From contig NZ_CP026681.1 in NCBI RefSeq assembly GCF_002949735.1, forward strand, positions 6,386,501 through 6,450,500: a DNA stretch of 64,000 nucleotides, read 5' to 3'. This stretch comes from Nostoc sp. 'Peltigera membranacea cyanobiont' N6 (GTDB taxonomy: Bacteria; Cyanobacteriota; Cyanobacteriia; Cyanobacteriales; Nostocaceae). Of this stretch, positions 35,786 to 45,002 are shown piece by piece; within the stretch, counting starts at the first letter, position 1, and every line of letters starts with the position of its first letter. Under the pieces are notes generated by a model. It saw nothing but the letters and a program-made list of their open reading frames with translations, was not told the DNA's origin and did not search any database. Both the position numbers and the translations under genes were made by a program.

Positions 35786-36574
35786 TTAAACTTCATCAGG
35801 ATTGATTCCAAGTTGTCTCAAGCGTTCTTCTAAACGCTGGTTTTTTTGCTGTTCTTGTTCTAATTGGGATGTTAATAACTGCGATTTTTCTTGTTCTTGT
35901 TCTAATTGAGGTGTTAATAACTGCGATTTTTCCTCACCAGTTAGTAATAAATTTCCTTGTGCATCCCACCAACGCAACCAAGGCGCTGTAGTATTTCCAT
36001 ACTTTCCTTGCCAAATACCCAATTCGACACCCATCAAGGAAATCTCATAGTGTCCACGTTCGTTAGCTGTGAGTTGCTGATACCTACCATCAACTAAGTG
36101 ATAAACCTCAATCGCAGCTTTGCTAAATTCGTAAATGCCATAAAAAGGTACGCGGATTGCTTGCTCGTATACCCAGAATTTACCAGTAATTGGAGTATTA
36201 TCTCTTTCTTGTGAACCATCCCCAGAAGCGAATTCCAGTACAATTAGGGGAGCAACATATTCTTGCCACAACACATACGAACGCCGAAATTGACCATTTA
36301 ACATAGGTGCAACATTAGGGACGTAAAACCAATCGGGTGCTTCAGCACCGCGCTCAGGTGGTTCGGTCAAACGCCAGTAGATGCCACAATCTTGACCAAT
36401 ACAATACTGATTATCTGGGTGAATTTGCTGTAATATACCTTGAACGCAGTCAGTTAGAAGTATGCTTTGTGGGTGTTCTTGAAAATTTTTCACAAAAGTT
36501 CCATCCGACTCTGGTAACTCAGTATGGTCGGGAAGGTGAGTAATGCCTAGTTCGGACAGTTTAGCAATAGTCAT
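35786..36574 (-). CDS. Uma2 family protein (DUF820, PD-(D/E)XK nuclease fold)
   Basis: 262 residues. The nuclease-fold core is visible as PDWFYVPNV (metal Asp), LIVLEFASGDGS (catalytic Glu) and TGKFWVYEQAIRVPFYGIYE (Lys/helix). The C-terminus is a degenerate coiled coil with two copies of KSQLLT.QLEQEQ and the common Uma2 end LEERLRQLGINPDEV. Uma2 proteins are hugely amplified in cyanobacteria and are of unknown biological role, presumably acting on DNA. It lies on the opposite strand to the dynamin operon, whose stop is 36 bases away, and upstream of a hairpin separating it from the STAND gene. Confidence 0.88.
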   Translation of the reverse strand: MTIAKLSELGITHLPDHTELPESDGTFVKNFQEHPQSILLTDCVQGILQQIHPDNQYCIGQDCGIYWRLTEPPERGAEAPDWFYVPNVAPMLNGQFRRSYVLWQEYVAPLIVLEFASGDGSQERDNTPITGKFWVYEQAIRVPFYGIYEFSKAAIEVYHLVDGRYQQLTANERGHYEISLMGVELGIWQGKYGNTTAPWLRWWDAQGNLLLTGEEKSQLLTPQLEQEQEKSQLLTSQLEQEQQKNQRLEERLRQLGINPDEV

Positions 36575-36648
36575 TGAACTTTGGCGCGAGTTAATTAGCT
36601 TATTTATCTTAGCACCGCTCCTAATACTGTTCGGTTAAGGCAAGAGAC

Positions 36649-36705
36649 GCGATAAATCGCCGTCTTTACAATAATCAGTCCTTCGTCTTGACGGCGATTT
36701 ATCGC
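36649..36705. repeat. Palindromic repeat element, 16-bp arms
   Basis: GCGATAAATCGCCGTC at 36649-36664 and its exact complement at 36690-36705, with a 25-base loop. Similar GCGATAAATCGC-based palindromes are dispersed in Nostoc-type genomes. It stands between the Uma2 gene start and the STAND gene stop and may also act as a transcription end for the latter. Confidence 0.8.
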
Positions 36706-36746
36706 GGATTTGGGATCTCAATATCGCCTCTTATAATTCTTCGGCA

Positions 36747-39700
36747 TTACCTACCAGAACACAAGGAGCGATCGCTCTTCATGACTTTCTGATTAGTCTG
36801 CAAATAATCATGCAGCAAATTGCAACCCCGCGTGAGTAAATTTTCGAGTTGGATATCTGCCAAATTTTGGAAGATTACTGTGCCATTACCACTACCCGCA
36901 GCCAGAGTCTTACCATCAGGACTGAAACTAACGCTGGTTAACTCAGCTTCATAGCCTTTCAAAGCAATCAGCAATGTCCCTTCTCGGTTCCAAATCCTCA
37001 CTTTGTCATCACTGCTGGCGGCTAAAGTCTTACCATCGGGGCTAAAACTCACACTGATGAAACTATCACCATCTCCCGCGAGAGTATTTAGCAAATCACC
37101 GTCCCGACTCCAAAGTTTGACGGTGCTATCAATACTAACTGAAGCAATTACTTGACTATCTGGCGACCAAGCAACTCCATTTACCCGGCGGCTATGACCA
37201 GTTAAATTGTATAGTAATTTACCCTCTATACTCCATATTTTTACGGTTCTGTCATCACTAGCTGAGGCTAGCAATTTACCATCGGGGCTAAAACTTACCC
37301 AATTTACCGCATCTTGATGTCCTTGCAAGGTGTTGAGTAGTTTACCGTCTCGACTCCAAAGCTTTACTGTTTTATCTTTACTAGCCGAGGCAATTATTTG
37401 ACTATTAGGCGACCAAGCTACACCTAAAACGGTATCATTATGACCCTGTAAGGTGTTGAGCAGTTTACCGTCAGGACTCCAAAGCTTTACGGTTTTATCT
37501 TTACTAGCCGAGGCGATCGCTTTACCATCGGGGCTAAAACTAACTCCCCAAACTTGACCTTGATGCCCTGTAAATGTACGGAGTAGTTTACCGTCTAGAC
37601 TGAAGAGTTTTACAGTTTTGTCTCGACTCGCGGCTGCTAAGGTGCGATCGCTTGGACTGAAACTGATGCTAGTTATCCAGTCATCATTATCGGCTTTGGG
37701 CCTTCGCAGTAACACATCATCCCAATGCCAGAGTTTAATAGTTTTGTCCCGACTTGCAGAAGCTAGGGTGCGACCATCTGGGCTAAAACTGACGCTGTTA
37801 ACCCAATTATTATGTCCCTTCAGGGTTCCTAATAGTACACCTTCAAAACTCCAAAGTTTGATTGTCTCGTCGGTACTTGCGGAAGCGATGGTGTTACCAT
37901 CACGGCTAAAACTAACGCTGGTAACTCCAGCACTATGACCTGATAAGGTTCGCAGTAGTTTACCCTCCAGATTCCATAGTTTGATTGTCTGGTCTAAACT
38001 AGTAGAAGCGATCGCTCGACCATCGGGCGACCAAGCGACACTCAAAACCGCATCATTATGTCCCTGTAAGGTTTTGAGCAGTTTACCATCCCGACTCCAC
38101 AATTTCACCGTCTTGTCAGAACTCCCGGAAGCAATGGTTTGACCATCGGTTGACCAAGCGACACTCAAAACTGCACTGTTATGTCCCTGCAAGGTTTTGA
38201 GTAATTTACCATCCCGACTCCACAGTTTTAATGTCTTGTCTGTACTCGCTGAGGCAATAATCTGTCCATCTGGGCTAAAACTGACACTATTCACTACACC
38301 CTGATGCCCTAAAAGAGTAGCAAGCAGTTGACCCTCTCGACTCCAAAGCTTCACGGTTTTGTCTTGACTGGCGGAAGCGATAATTTGACCATCTGGACTG
38401 AAACTGACGCTATTAACGACATCTTCATGTCCCGACAAGGTTTTAACCAAGCTACCATCAGGATGCCAAAGTTTAATTGTAGTGTCGGCGCTGGCTGAGG
38501 CAATTAAAGAGGTGTCAGGACTAAATGTAACACTATTTACTCCCGATATATGCCCTTCTAAGCGGTTATATTCTCTCAACCCAGAAACTGCTTGATAAAG
38601 TGCCGTTTGTACTTCTTCTTTTGTATAGGAATCTACCCAGACTGTCTGTTGTAATTTTTTCCCTGCCTTTAAACCTTCTTTTAAAGCATCAATACCTTTT
38701 TGCGAGGCAAAGAGGGCTTCACTCGATGCACTAAGAGTTTTAATTTCGCTATCTACTGCTGTCACTATGGAAATACTTAATCCTAATATAGCGAGAACAG
38801 AAGCAGTCAGGGCAATTTTCAAGGAACGATTTAATTGAGCTTCACTAAGTCTTTGTCTCTTTTGACTTTCTGCAAGTTTAGCTGTTAATTCTTTTTCTTT
38901 TAGTTCCGCTCGTAATTGCTCAATTTGTAACTGACTCAATTCTTCCCGCTTGTGTAATTCTCGCAGTTCTGTTAATAAGTCTAATCCTTGTTGGGGATGA
39001 GTATCTGCCAATTTGAAGCGCTGCTTTTTTTGGCTAAGTTCGCTTTTAAGTCGCTCAATTTCAGCCTTACTTTGTTCTACTTTATAGCGCAACTGATTTA
39101 GTTGTACCTGTAAACTCGATTCCTGTTGTTGCAGGTAGCGAATCAAGTCTACTAAATAATCGTGAATCAGTTGATAGCGTTCGGGTACATCAGGGAATAG
39201 TACCACCAAACCAGAGCTAACTAAAATATCTAATACTAACTCTAATTTACCAGCATCTTCTAACTCTGCTAGCTGCGCCGCCAATTCAGCACGAGTTTTA
39301 AACGGTCGATTGTTACCTTCATCTGTTAATAAATATAAAACGAGTAATGCGGCTCGTTCATTTTCCGGCCCGCAGTCTTTAATCAGTTCCTTAAGATATC
39401 GTTCAATAAGTTTGTTGGGTCTATATGGCTGATATTCTTCTAATGTAGTAATGCGCTCATCTTGAATTTGCGCTCCCACAACTTGCAATTCAATAGGGCG
39501 GACTTCACCAAATTCTGTGGATAAATCTTCGACTAAGGCATCAATTAAAGCAGGTTCTAAATTAAACTGCGATCGCTCGGTCAATTTTCGGATAATTGCT
39601 TTGGCATATTCTGGCGAAAAGTTATTTAACTGGTAGCGAATATGCTTATCGAGAATATTATTATTAATCGCTTCCAGTGCCGAAAGATGTTTAAAATCTA

Positions 39701-41897
39701 ATAACCGATGTAAATAATCTTCTCGCAAGGAAAGGATAACTTTGACAAAGGGGATATTTAGGCAATCACTAATAAATTTATCAAATTCTTGCTTCTGCTT
39801 GCGATCGCTATAACCAAAGAAAAACTCTTCAAATTGGTCAAAAATTAAAACTGTGATCAGATGGTTGTCAGCATTTTGTTTGAGTTGTTGTAAAATTGTC
39901 ACAATTGCGATGGGTGTGCCAGAGTAAGGCAAAGCCTCCAGTTCAATGGCTGCTTCTGGCTTAATATCAGCGTAGATGGCAAGGGATGCGTCACTAGACA
40001 TCGCCTCACTTAAAGATTTCCCTAATTCCCGCGCCCAATCGGTATAAACTTGCAATACCACAGGTATAGCTATTTGGTCGCCAATGGCTCGATTTTGCAG
40101 GGCTGGAACTAAACCCGCCGTCACAGTGGAACTCTTACCCACCCCTGATTGACCGTGAATCACTGTCAGCTTTTGATCGGCGCGGCTAATTCTGCCAATT
40201 AAGTTATTAATATCACGTTCCCGACCAGAAGCTGCAATTTCTAAAGCAACGCTACTACTCCCAGATGGTGCCATCAATGCTGGGTTTGTCGCCTGTCTTT
40301 GCGGTTGCAAACGCCCCGCACCAATAAAAGCCCGAAAACCATACTGCTGCTCGACAGAACGCCGTTTTTGGCGAATGTAATAGGCTTCTAAATAGCGACC
40401 TTCTTCAAAATATAGCGATCGCAGTTTCCGCAATAAGCGAATATAACGATGGGCATCGTATTGATGGGAACTGTTTTCTAAGGCTGCTGGTAGTTCTTTT
40501 GTTGCCTTTTCTAAATATTCACGAGCAATTACTAGTTCACTTAAATTTCGCTGTGCTTTCGCCAACACTAAATAGTAAACTTGCCCCAGCAATAATGGAA
40601 ATAAGCAGTTATAAGGGTCATTTTGCTTTTGGGCTTCAGCTAATTTTAGCAGTGATACGTGTGCTAAAATACTCGCCTGTACCCACCGCGACTGCTGCAC
40701 AGCGACTTGCGCCAGAAAACCGTAGTCACAAGCTAATTGAATTTGACTACCATAAGTTTGATGCAACTCCAAAGACTTTTGAGCAACTGTCTGCAACTCT
40801 TCCCAGTCTTGCAGATATTGCAAAACCTCAGCAAGTTGACCAATAAATCCCGCAACTATATCTAAACGCCCAGCCACCTGCAAGATATTCAAGCATTGCT
40901 GAAAATAAGATTTTGCTGTGAACCAATGACGACGGCTTTCTGTTTGATTTTGCTCTGCTAAACGGCAATAACATAGCCCAATATAAAACAGCAAAATTCC
41001 CTGTCGCAACAGTAGCAAAGATGGGGGAGATGGAGGCGTAGACGAAGAAAATACCCCCTCATCCCCCTCATCCCCCCCTGCTCTCCTCGCTCCCCCGGCT
41101 TCTTCATTCTCTTTTTTGGCCAGATTTTGCCAAACTAGCAAGCTTTGCTGAAAATGCCTTAAAGCTGCATTGATGCGATCGCTAATATAATTATCTAGAC
41201 CGAAAATAAATTCTAAACTAGCGTATAATTCTGGCTCTAAGGTAATACCACGCTCGTGCAACTCTCTGATGGCAAAGTGGAGTTCATAGCTATGTTTCCA
41301 GACTTGCTCGACAGTAGAATAATGCTCTATAACTTGAGGGATTTGTTGTTGTCCAGCATCGGTTGTTAACACCGTGGCAAACAAAGAGTTAGTTTCCTGT
41401 TGCAAAAACTGCAACAGTGATTGAGTTGTCATCTCAAACTGAATCGGTGTAGCCGCCCAGCTAGCAAAATCTGGTGCTAAACGGACTACCTTTTGCAACA
41501 CTTCCTCATTCACCCACAAAATCATTGGGAATGGGTGGCGTTTGCGAAATTCATCCCGAATATGATTGATAGACCTCAGTAGATCGTCGATGCCATCTAC
41601 TGATTCTAAACCCAAAATCATCAACGCCGATGGCGGATTATCTTGGGTTAGCAGTTGTAAATGAATACTTGTGTAAAGGCTTCTAGCATTATGGGGCAGA
41701 ATTACCTTTTGGATTTGGTGTACTCCTGAAGAGAGTTTTTCGAGTCGTTGCAGCATAAGTTCTTGCAAAACCCGATAATTGCAGCACACCAAAACCAGGG
41801 AAAATTGACCGCTAGAAAGGGCAATTGCTCTCCCCAAACTCCGTAAAGCCCGCTCATTAGCTGCTCTTATATCTGCTTGTGGGTGTCGTTCAACCAT
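36747..41897 (-). CDS. nSTAND NTPase with 14 WD40 repeats
   Basis: 1716 residues. The N-terminal 230 residues form a domain I cannot name (LGRAIALSSGQFSLVLVCCN, MILGLESVDGIDDLLRSI). A TPR-like helical region follows to about 550. The nSTAND NTPase has Walker A HGQSGVGKSS near 580 and Walker B VLIFDQFEEFFF near 680. A coiled coil (about 930-1010) and one membrane helix (IALTASVLAILGLSISIVTAV, about 1022-1045) come next. The last 600 residues are fourteen WD40 blades of about 41 residues (GH...SVSFSPDG...IASAS.D.TVKLW), i.e. two seven-bladed propellers; blade sequences are nearly identical. STAND proteins act as switchable sensors, including antiviral ones. It overlaps the upstream ATPase gene by 31 bases. 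Confidence 0.92.
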   Translation of the reverse strand: MVERHPQADIRAANERALRSLGRAIALSSGQFSLVLVCCNYRVLQELMLQRLEKLSSGVHQIQKVILPHNARSLYTSIHLQLLTQDNPPSALMILGLESVDGIDDLLRSINHIRDEFRKRHPFPMILWVNEEVLQKVVRLAPDFASWAATPIQFEMTTQSLLQFLQQETNSLFATVLTTDAGQQQIPQVIEHYSTVEQVWKHSYELHFAIRELHERGITLEPELYASLEFIFGLDNYISDRINAALRHFQQSLLVWQNLAKKENEEAGGARRAGGDEGDEGVFSSSTPPSPPSLLLLRQGILLFYIGLCYCRLAEQNQTESRRHWFTAKSYFQQCLNILQVAGRLDIVAGFIGQLAEVLQYLQDWEELQTVAQKSLELHQTYGSQIQLACDYGFLAQVAVQQSRWVQASILAHVSLLKLAEAQKQNDPYNCLFPLLLGQVYYLVLAKAQRNLSELVIAREYLEKATKELPAALENSSHQYDAHRYIRLLRKLRSLYFEEGRYLEAYYIRQKRRSVEQQYGFRAFIGAGRLQPQRQATNPALMAPSGSSSVALEIAASGRERDINNLIGRISRADQKLTVIHGQSGVGKSSTVTAGLVPALQNRAIGDQIAIPVVLQVYTDWARELGKSLSEAMSSDASLAIYADIKPEAAIELEALPYSGTPIAIVTILQQLKQNADNHLITVLIFDQFEEFFFGYSDRKQKQEFDKFISDCLNIPFVKVILSLREDYLHRLLDFKHLSALEAINNNILDKHIRYQLNNFSPEYAKAIIRKLTERSQFNLEPALIDALVEDLSTEFGEVRPIELQVVGAQIQDERITTLEEYQPYRPNKLIERYLKELIKDCGPENERAALLVLYLLTDEGNNRPFKTRAELAAQLAELEDAGKLELVLDILVSSGLVVLFPDVPERYQLIHDYLVDLIRYLQQQESSLQVQLNQLRYKVEQSKAEIERLKSELSQKKQRFKLADTHPQQGLDLLTELRELHKREELSQLQIEQLRAELKEKELTAKLAESQKRQRLSEAQLNRSLKIALTASVLAILGLSISIVTAVDSEIKTLSASSEALFASQKGIDALKEGLKAGKKLQQTVWVDSYTKEEVQTALYQAVSGLREYNRLEGHISGVNSVTFSPDTSLIASASADTTIKLWHPDGSLVKTLSGHEDVVNSVSFSPDGQIIASASQDKTVKLWSREGQLLATLLGHQGVVNSVSFSPDGQIIASASTDKTLKLWSRDGKLLKTLQGHNSAVLSVAWSTDGQTIASGSSDKTVKLWSRDGKLLKTLQGHNDAVLSVAWSPDGRAIASTSLDQTIKLWNLEGKLLRTLSGHSAGVTSVSFSRDGNTIASASTDETIKLWSFEGVLLGTLKGHNNWVNSVSFSPDGRTLASASRDKTIKLWHWDDVLLRRPKADNDDWITSISFSPSDRTLAAASRDKTVKLFSLDGKLLRTFTGHQGQVWGVSFSPDGKAIASASKDKTVKLWSPDGKLLNTLQGHNDTVLGVAWSPNSQIIASASKDKTVKLWSRDGKLLNTLQGHQDAVNWVSFSPDGKLLASASDDRTVKIWSIEGKLLYNLTGHSRRVNGVAWSPDSQVIASVSIDSTVKLWSRDGDLLNTLAGDGDSFISVSFSPDGKTLAASSDDKVRIWNREGTLLIALKGYEAELTSVSFSPDGKTLAAGSGNGTVIFQNLADIQLENLLTRGCNLLHDYLQTNQKVMKSDRSLCSGR
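41005..41105. repeat. Repetitive low-complexity insert inside the STAND gene
   Basis: Within the coding sequence the DNA changes to C-rich tandem pieces (CCCCCTCATCCCCCTCAT and CCCCCGGCTTC), similar to intergenic cyanobacterial repeats. It encodes a Gly/Ala/Arg/Glu/Asp then Ser/Pro-rich loop (about residues 264-298; AGGARRAGGDEGDEG, STPPSPPS) between two helices of the TPR-like region. The frame is kept. Confidence 0.65.
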
Positions 41898-43204
41898 GAT
41901 TTAAATTTTTCCGTCTCTGCTAAAACTGGGTTGACGGCAAACCAAGCTCCCTGATGATCGCGATATTCAAATACAAATAAACTTCGCAATAGGGTGTGGT
42001 ACTCTATATCACCTCTCACCCGTTGCTGTTGCACCACCTGGAAGATTAGTTCCCACTCATGAGGATCGATCGCATTAGCTCGGTAATCTCGCTGTCTTTG
42101 AATCACCAAATCGACACACTCCCGATCAAAAGGTGGATCTTGTTCTCGCAGACAGTCAAACAGTAACCCTAGCAAGTCGCGGACATGACCACCACTAATT
42201 AAGCACAAGCGATCTAAGGTTTCCAGACTATCAAACACTTCTGTAATTAAGCCTAACCGATCGCTAGGTAAAATGTCTGGAAAAGCTCTAGCTAGTACCA
42301 TTTGCCGTAATAATGTTAGCCCTTGAGGAAAAATCTCGCCAGAGCGCAGACGTACAGGGATCATTGGTAAGACTTTTGGTGCGACTCCTCCCCCCAAACG
42401 ATGTTGAAGTTCGGCGCTATCGTTGGAGAAAGTCAGGGCTAAGGGGATAGTGTAGACTACGTGACAATTTAGTTTGCGTAACTGTTCGCCCCGTTCAATA
42501 AATAAATATTCTGGCAGCGATCGCCCCGATGGTAAAGGTCGAATTGCGACTCTATCCAAGTTATCAACAATAACCACCAGACCTTTTTTACCTCTGGTTT
42601 TCAGTTGCTTGTTAGCAGGTTCTAGCAATTCTTGATTAATTGACTGTAAAATATTTGCTGTTCGCGGTTCTAGATAATCCCTTAAGCGCCGCCGCAATTG
42701 TGGACTTTCTTTAGCTTTAGCTGTAATTTTGCCAATCCCCACAGATAACTCTGCTTCTACCCCAAGTTCAATTGGGGTGTGCAAGAAATCCACAAGTTCT
42801 GCAAACAATTTGGTAAAATAAGCAGGTTTAAGCCTGATTTTCATGGCTTCTAGGCTTTCACTCACCTGACCGGCGATCGCCAACAAAATATCAGTCACAT
42901 CCACATCTGCCATTTCTAAGACATGGGTAGACTCAAAATAAACTACATGAAATTGCTGCACTTCTAACTCAGCTTGGAGCCGCAACAACTCTGTTGATTT
43001 TCCACAGCCGAGATGTCCTGTAAATAGCTGACAGGTGGGAATATCCGGCGAGATTCGAGCGATCGTGCGCTGCAAAGCTTCGATGATTTTACCACCCCGC
43101 ACCGCAGCAAAATCGATATAGTACCTGCGATCGCCGGGGTTTCCTATAATTAGAGGTCTGCTCGGATTGCAAGCCTGATAAAATCTTTCTAAATCTAGGA
43201 GCAT
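41867..43204 (-). CDS. P-loop ATPase partner of the STAND protein
   Basis: 445 residues. AAA/STAND-like NTPase: Walker A GHLGCGKST at 63-71, Walker B VVIVDNLDRV at 210-219, and an Arg-containing sensor-like region (VPVRLRSGEIF). The front (NPGDRRYYIDFAAVRGGKII) and the C-terminal winged-helix-like part (EWELIFQVVQQQRVRGDIEYHTLLRSLFVFEY, in pieces) suggest a complete ATPase module without a visible effector domain. Its end overlaps the start of the 1716-residue STAND gene by 31 bases, so the two are co-translated and probably work together. Predicted cytoplasmic. Exact role unknown; such gene pairs recur in cyanobacteria by my recollection. Confidence 0.82.
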   Translation of the reverse strand: MLLDLERFYQACNPSRPLIIGNPGDRRYYIDFAAVRGGKIIEALQRTIARISPDIPTCQLFTGHLGCGKSTELLRLQAELEVQQFHVVYFESTHVLEMADVDVTDILLAIAGQVSESLEAMKIRLKPAYFTKLFAELVDFLHTPIELGVEAELSVGIGKITAKAKESPQLRRRLRDYLEPRTANILQSINQELLEPANKQLKTRGKKGLVVIVDNLDRVAIRPLPSGRSLPEYLFIERGEQLRKLNCHVVYTIPLALTFSNDSAELQHRLGGGVAPKVLPMIPVRLRSGEIFPQGLTLLRQMVLARAFPDILPSDRLGLITEVFDSLETLDRLCLISGGHVRDLLGLLFDCLREQDPPFDRECVDLVIQRQRDYRANAIDPHEWELIFQVVQQQRVRGDIEYHTLLRSLFVFEYRDHQGAWFAVNPVLAETEKFKSWLNDTHKQI

Positions 43205-43753
43205 GACTAATCAAGTTCACTCAAGAATGGGGATAGCAAAATTTACTAAATAAATATATTGATTTTAGGGAATTTATGCTTTACTTTCATCTAACTACTA
43301 ACTAAACTAGCAGCATTTCGGATAATTGTTTATATCCAGGTTAGATGTAGAACATAGTAATGTTGAGATTTTATTTAAAGTAAGCAGAAATACTCCTATA
43401 AGTACAAATAGCAAAAATCTCTAACCTTAAATAAGGTACTCTTATGAATATTAAAAATATCCAACACAAAAAAAGGTACTGTTAGGTACAATTTTGTCGC
43501 TCTCTTGAACCCATCATCAGCTTGAGTTATTAACGAGCTTCTGTTAATTTTGCGATCGAATAATCTCCAATCCTTACAGAATCAGACTTTTGCCGAAAAT
43601 GTTATTTAAGTCAACTTCCCTTCGGAATTAATTTTTGACTAGATTCTGCTTTTCTTGACAAAAATCATGATTTTGTTGATAAAAATCATGATTTTGTTCG
43701 CAACAGCCTTTGTATTCAGAGTAACGACCCCTGAAGTATTGACAATCGGGAAT
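43205..43753. other. Promoter gap of the STAND module
   Basis: 549 bases, AT-rich, with no coding potential. It must contain the promoter for the leftward ATPase-STAND operon and the 3' region of the SDR gene. The only marked structure is the twin palindrome at 43661-43695. Confidence 0.55.
43661..43695. promoter_or_regulatory. Twin palindromes AAAATCATGATTTT
   Basis: The perfect 14-bp palindrome AAAATCATGATTTT occurs at 43661-43674 and again at 43682-43695, centres 21 bases apart (two helical turns), linked by GTTGATA. It lies 60-90 bases after the SDR stop and about 460 bases before the ATPase start. A tandem operator is one reading; SDR termination is another. Confidence 0.45.
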
Positions 43754-44611
43754 CTACAACCCCATTGAGTATAAAATTATCTTGTCATGTAACCGATCGG
43801 GCAAAATATGCTTTAGCACCGCTCCGAGTTTGGCATCTTGTCCAACAAGATAGCGCGTCTTGGGTTGCTTTGCAGTCAGCGCATGAACAACAGTCTGAGC
43901 GACAATATCCGCAGAAATTCCCTTAGATGCGAGAACCTGCATTTTTTTGCGGACAATATTCATCGCTTGACCGTAGAGATTCTGTGCCGATTGTGGTAGG
44001 TCGTATTGTGCTACTTCAGATTGACTTAAAGACTTTTCCCAGATTGGGGTAGCAATAGAACCAGGTTCAATAATTGAAACCGAGATTCCCCAAGGTCGTA
44101 ACTCCATTCGCATCACATCAGAAAGTGCTTCTAAGGCAAATTTGGAAGCATTGTAAGCTCCTAGAAACGGCGTAGGACTCCTACCAGCAATGGAACCCAT
44201 ATTGATAATTCGACCCCGACTTTGGCGTAAAAGACCAAGAAATGCTTGTGTTACGGCTAATTGTCCGGTGACATTAACCTGCATCTGGTATTGAAATTCT
44301 GCGATCGCTAATAATTCTAAAGGCCCAGGCACAGCAATTCCCGCATTATTCACCAAACCTAAAATTCCAGTACCACCGACTGCATTTGTTACCCGATCGA
44401 CAGCAACTGCGATCGATTCAGCGTCAGTAACATCTAAAAAAATCGGAATGAGTCTTGGCGATCCTTTCTGTTTTAGTGTTTGAGCATCAATCTCTTGACG
44501 CACCCCAGCAAAAACAGAGAAGCCCAACTGGTCTAAAAGCAAAGCACACGCTTGACCAATTCCTGTTGATGCTCCCGTAACCACGACTGTACCTTGATTT
44601 GCTACAACCAT
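43754..44611 (-). CDS. SDR family oxidoreductase
   Basis: 285 residues of the classical SDR family. NAD(P)-binding is TGASTGIGQACALLLDQLG, the second contact IFLDVTD (Asp), then GLVNNAGIAVPGPLE, and the catalytic set is in MGSIAGRSPTPFLGAYNASKFALE (Ser, Tyr, Lys). After the active site SIIEPGSIATPIWEKS carries the substrate loop. It resembles retinol/17-beta-hydroxysteroid-like SDRs that act on hydrophobic alcohols; the substrate is unknown. It is separated by gaps on both sides and is probably monocistronic. Confidence 0.9.
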   Translation of the reverse strand: MVVANQGTVVVTGASTGIGQACALLLDQLGFSVFAGVRQEIDAQTLKQKGSPRLIPIFLDVTDAESIAVAVDRVTNAVGGTGILGLVNNAGIAVPGPLELLAIAEFQYQMQVNVTGQLAVTQAFLGLLRQSRGRIINMGSIAGRSPTPFLGAYNASKFALEALSDVMRMELRPWGISVSIIEPGSIATPIWEKSLSQSEVAQYDLPQSAQNLYGQAMNIVRKKMQVLASKGISADIVAQTVVHALTAKQPKTRYLVGQDAKLGAVLKHILPDRLHDKIILYSMGL

Positions 44612-44765
44612 TAATTTTCTTTTTTTATGATGGGACTGCCGTAATTACAAATTACCAATTAGTATCAAAGCCGCCTTTGGCAGCAAAGCATGAGGGAAGT
44701 CTCTCCCGTGAAGTCAACAGGTTTGATTAAACAAGGACGTATCTTTATCTCCTGCCTCCTTGCGA

Positions 44766-45002
44766 TCAATCTTTGCAAGTACCAAACCGAAGACAATCTT
44801 CAGTTTGGTCATCTCTAGCCGATATTTGCCACGGCAATATGCGTGAGTCGGCATTTGTCCTGTAAGCAATTAGAGCAGCTATTACGGGAAACTGGTCTTT
44901 GACAATTGTCACGTCACTACTATAAGTATTGCCTAGCTCAACATTGTATAAATAAACAGGCAATGCCATTAAGGCAATGCAAATTCTCCGGTTCATACCC
45001 AA
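44766..45002 (-). CDS. Small putative exported protein
   Basis: 78 residues. The start (MNRRICIALMALPVYLYNVEL) resembles a short signal peptide: a basic n-region and a hydrophobic core. The remainder is polar and ends with two cysteines, DCLRFGTCKD, which could form a disulfide after export. No family is recognised. It has no partner gene nearby. The call depends on the start and the signal-like N-terminus alone. Confidence 0.42.
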   Translation of the reverse strand: MGMNRRICIALMALPVYLYNVELGNTYSSDVTIVKDQFPVIAALIAYRTNADSRILPWQISARDDQTEDCLRFGTCKD

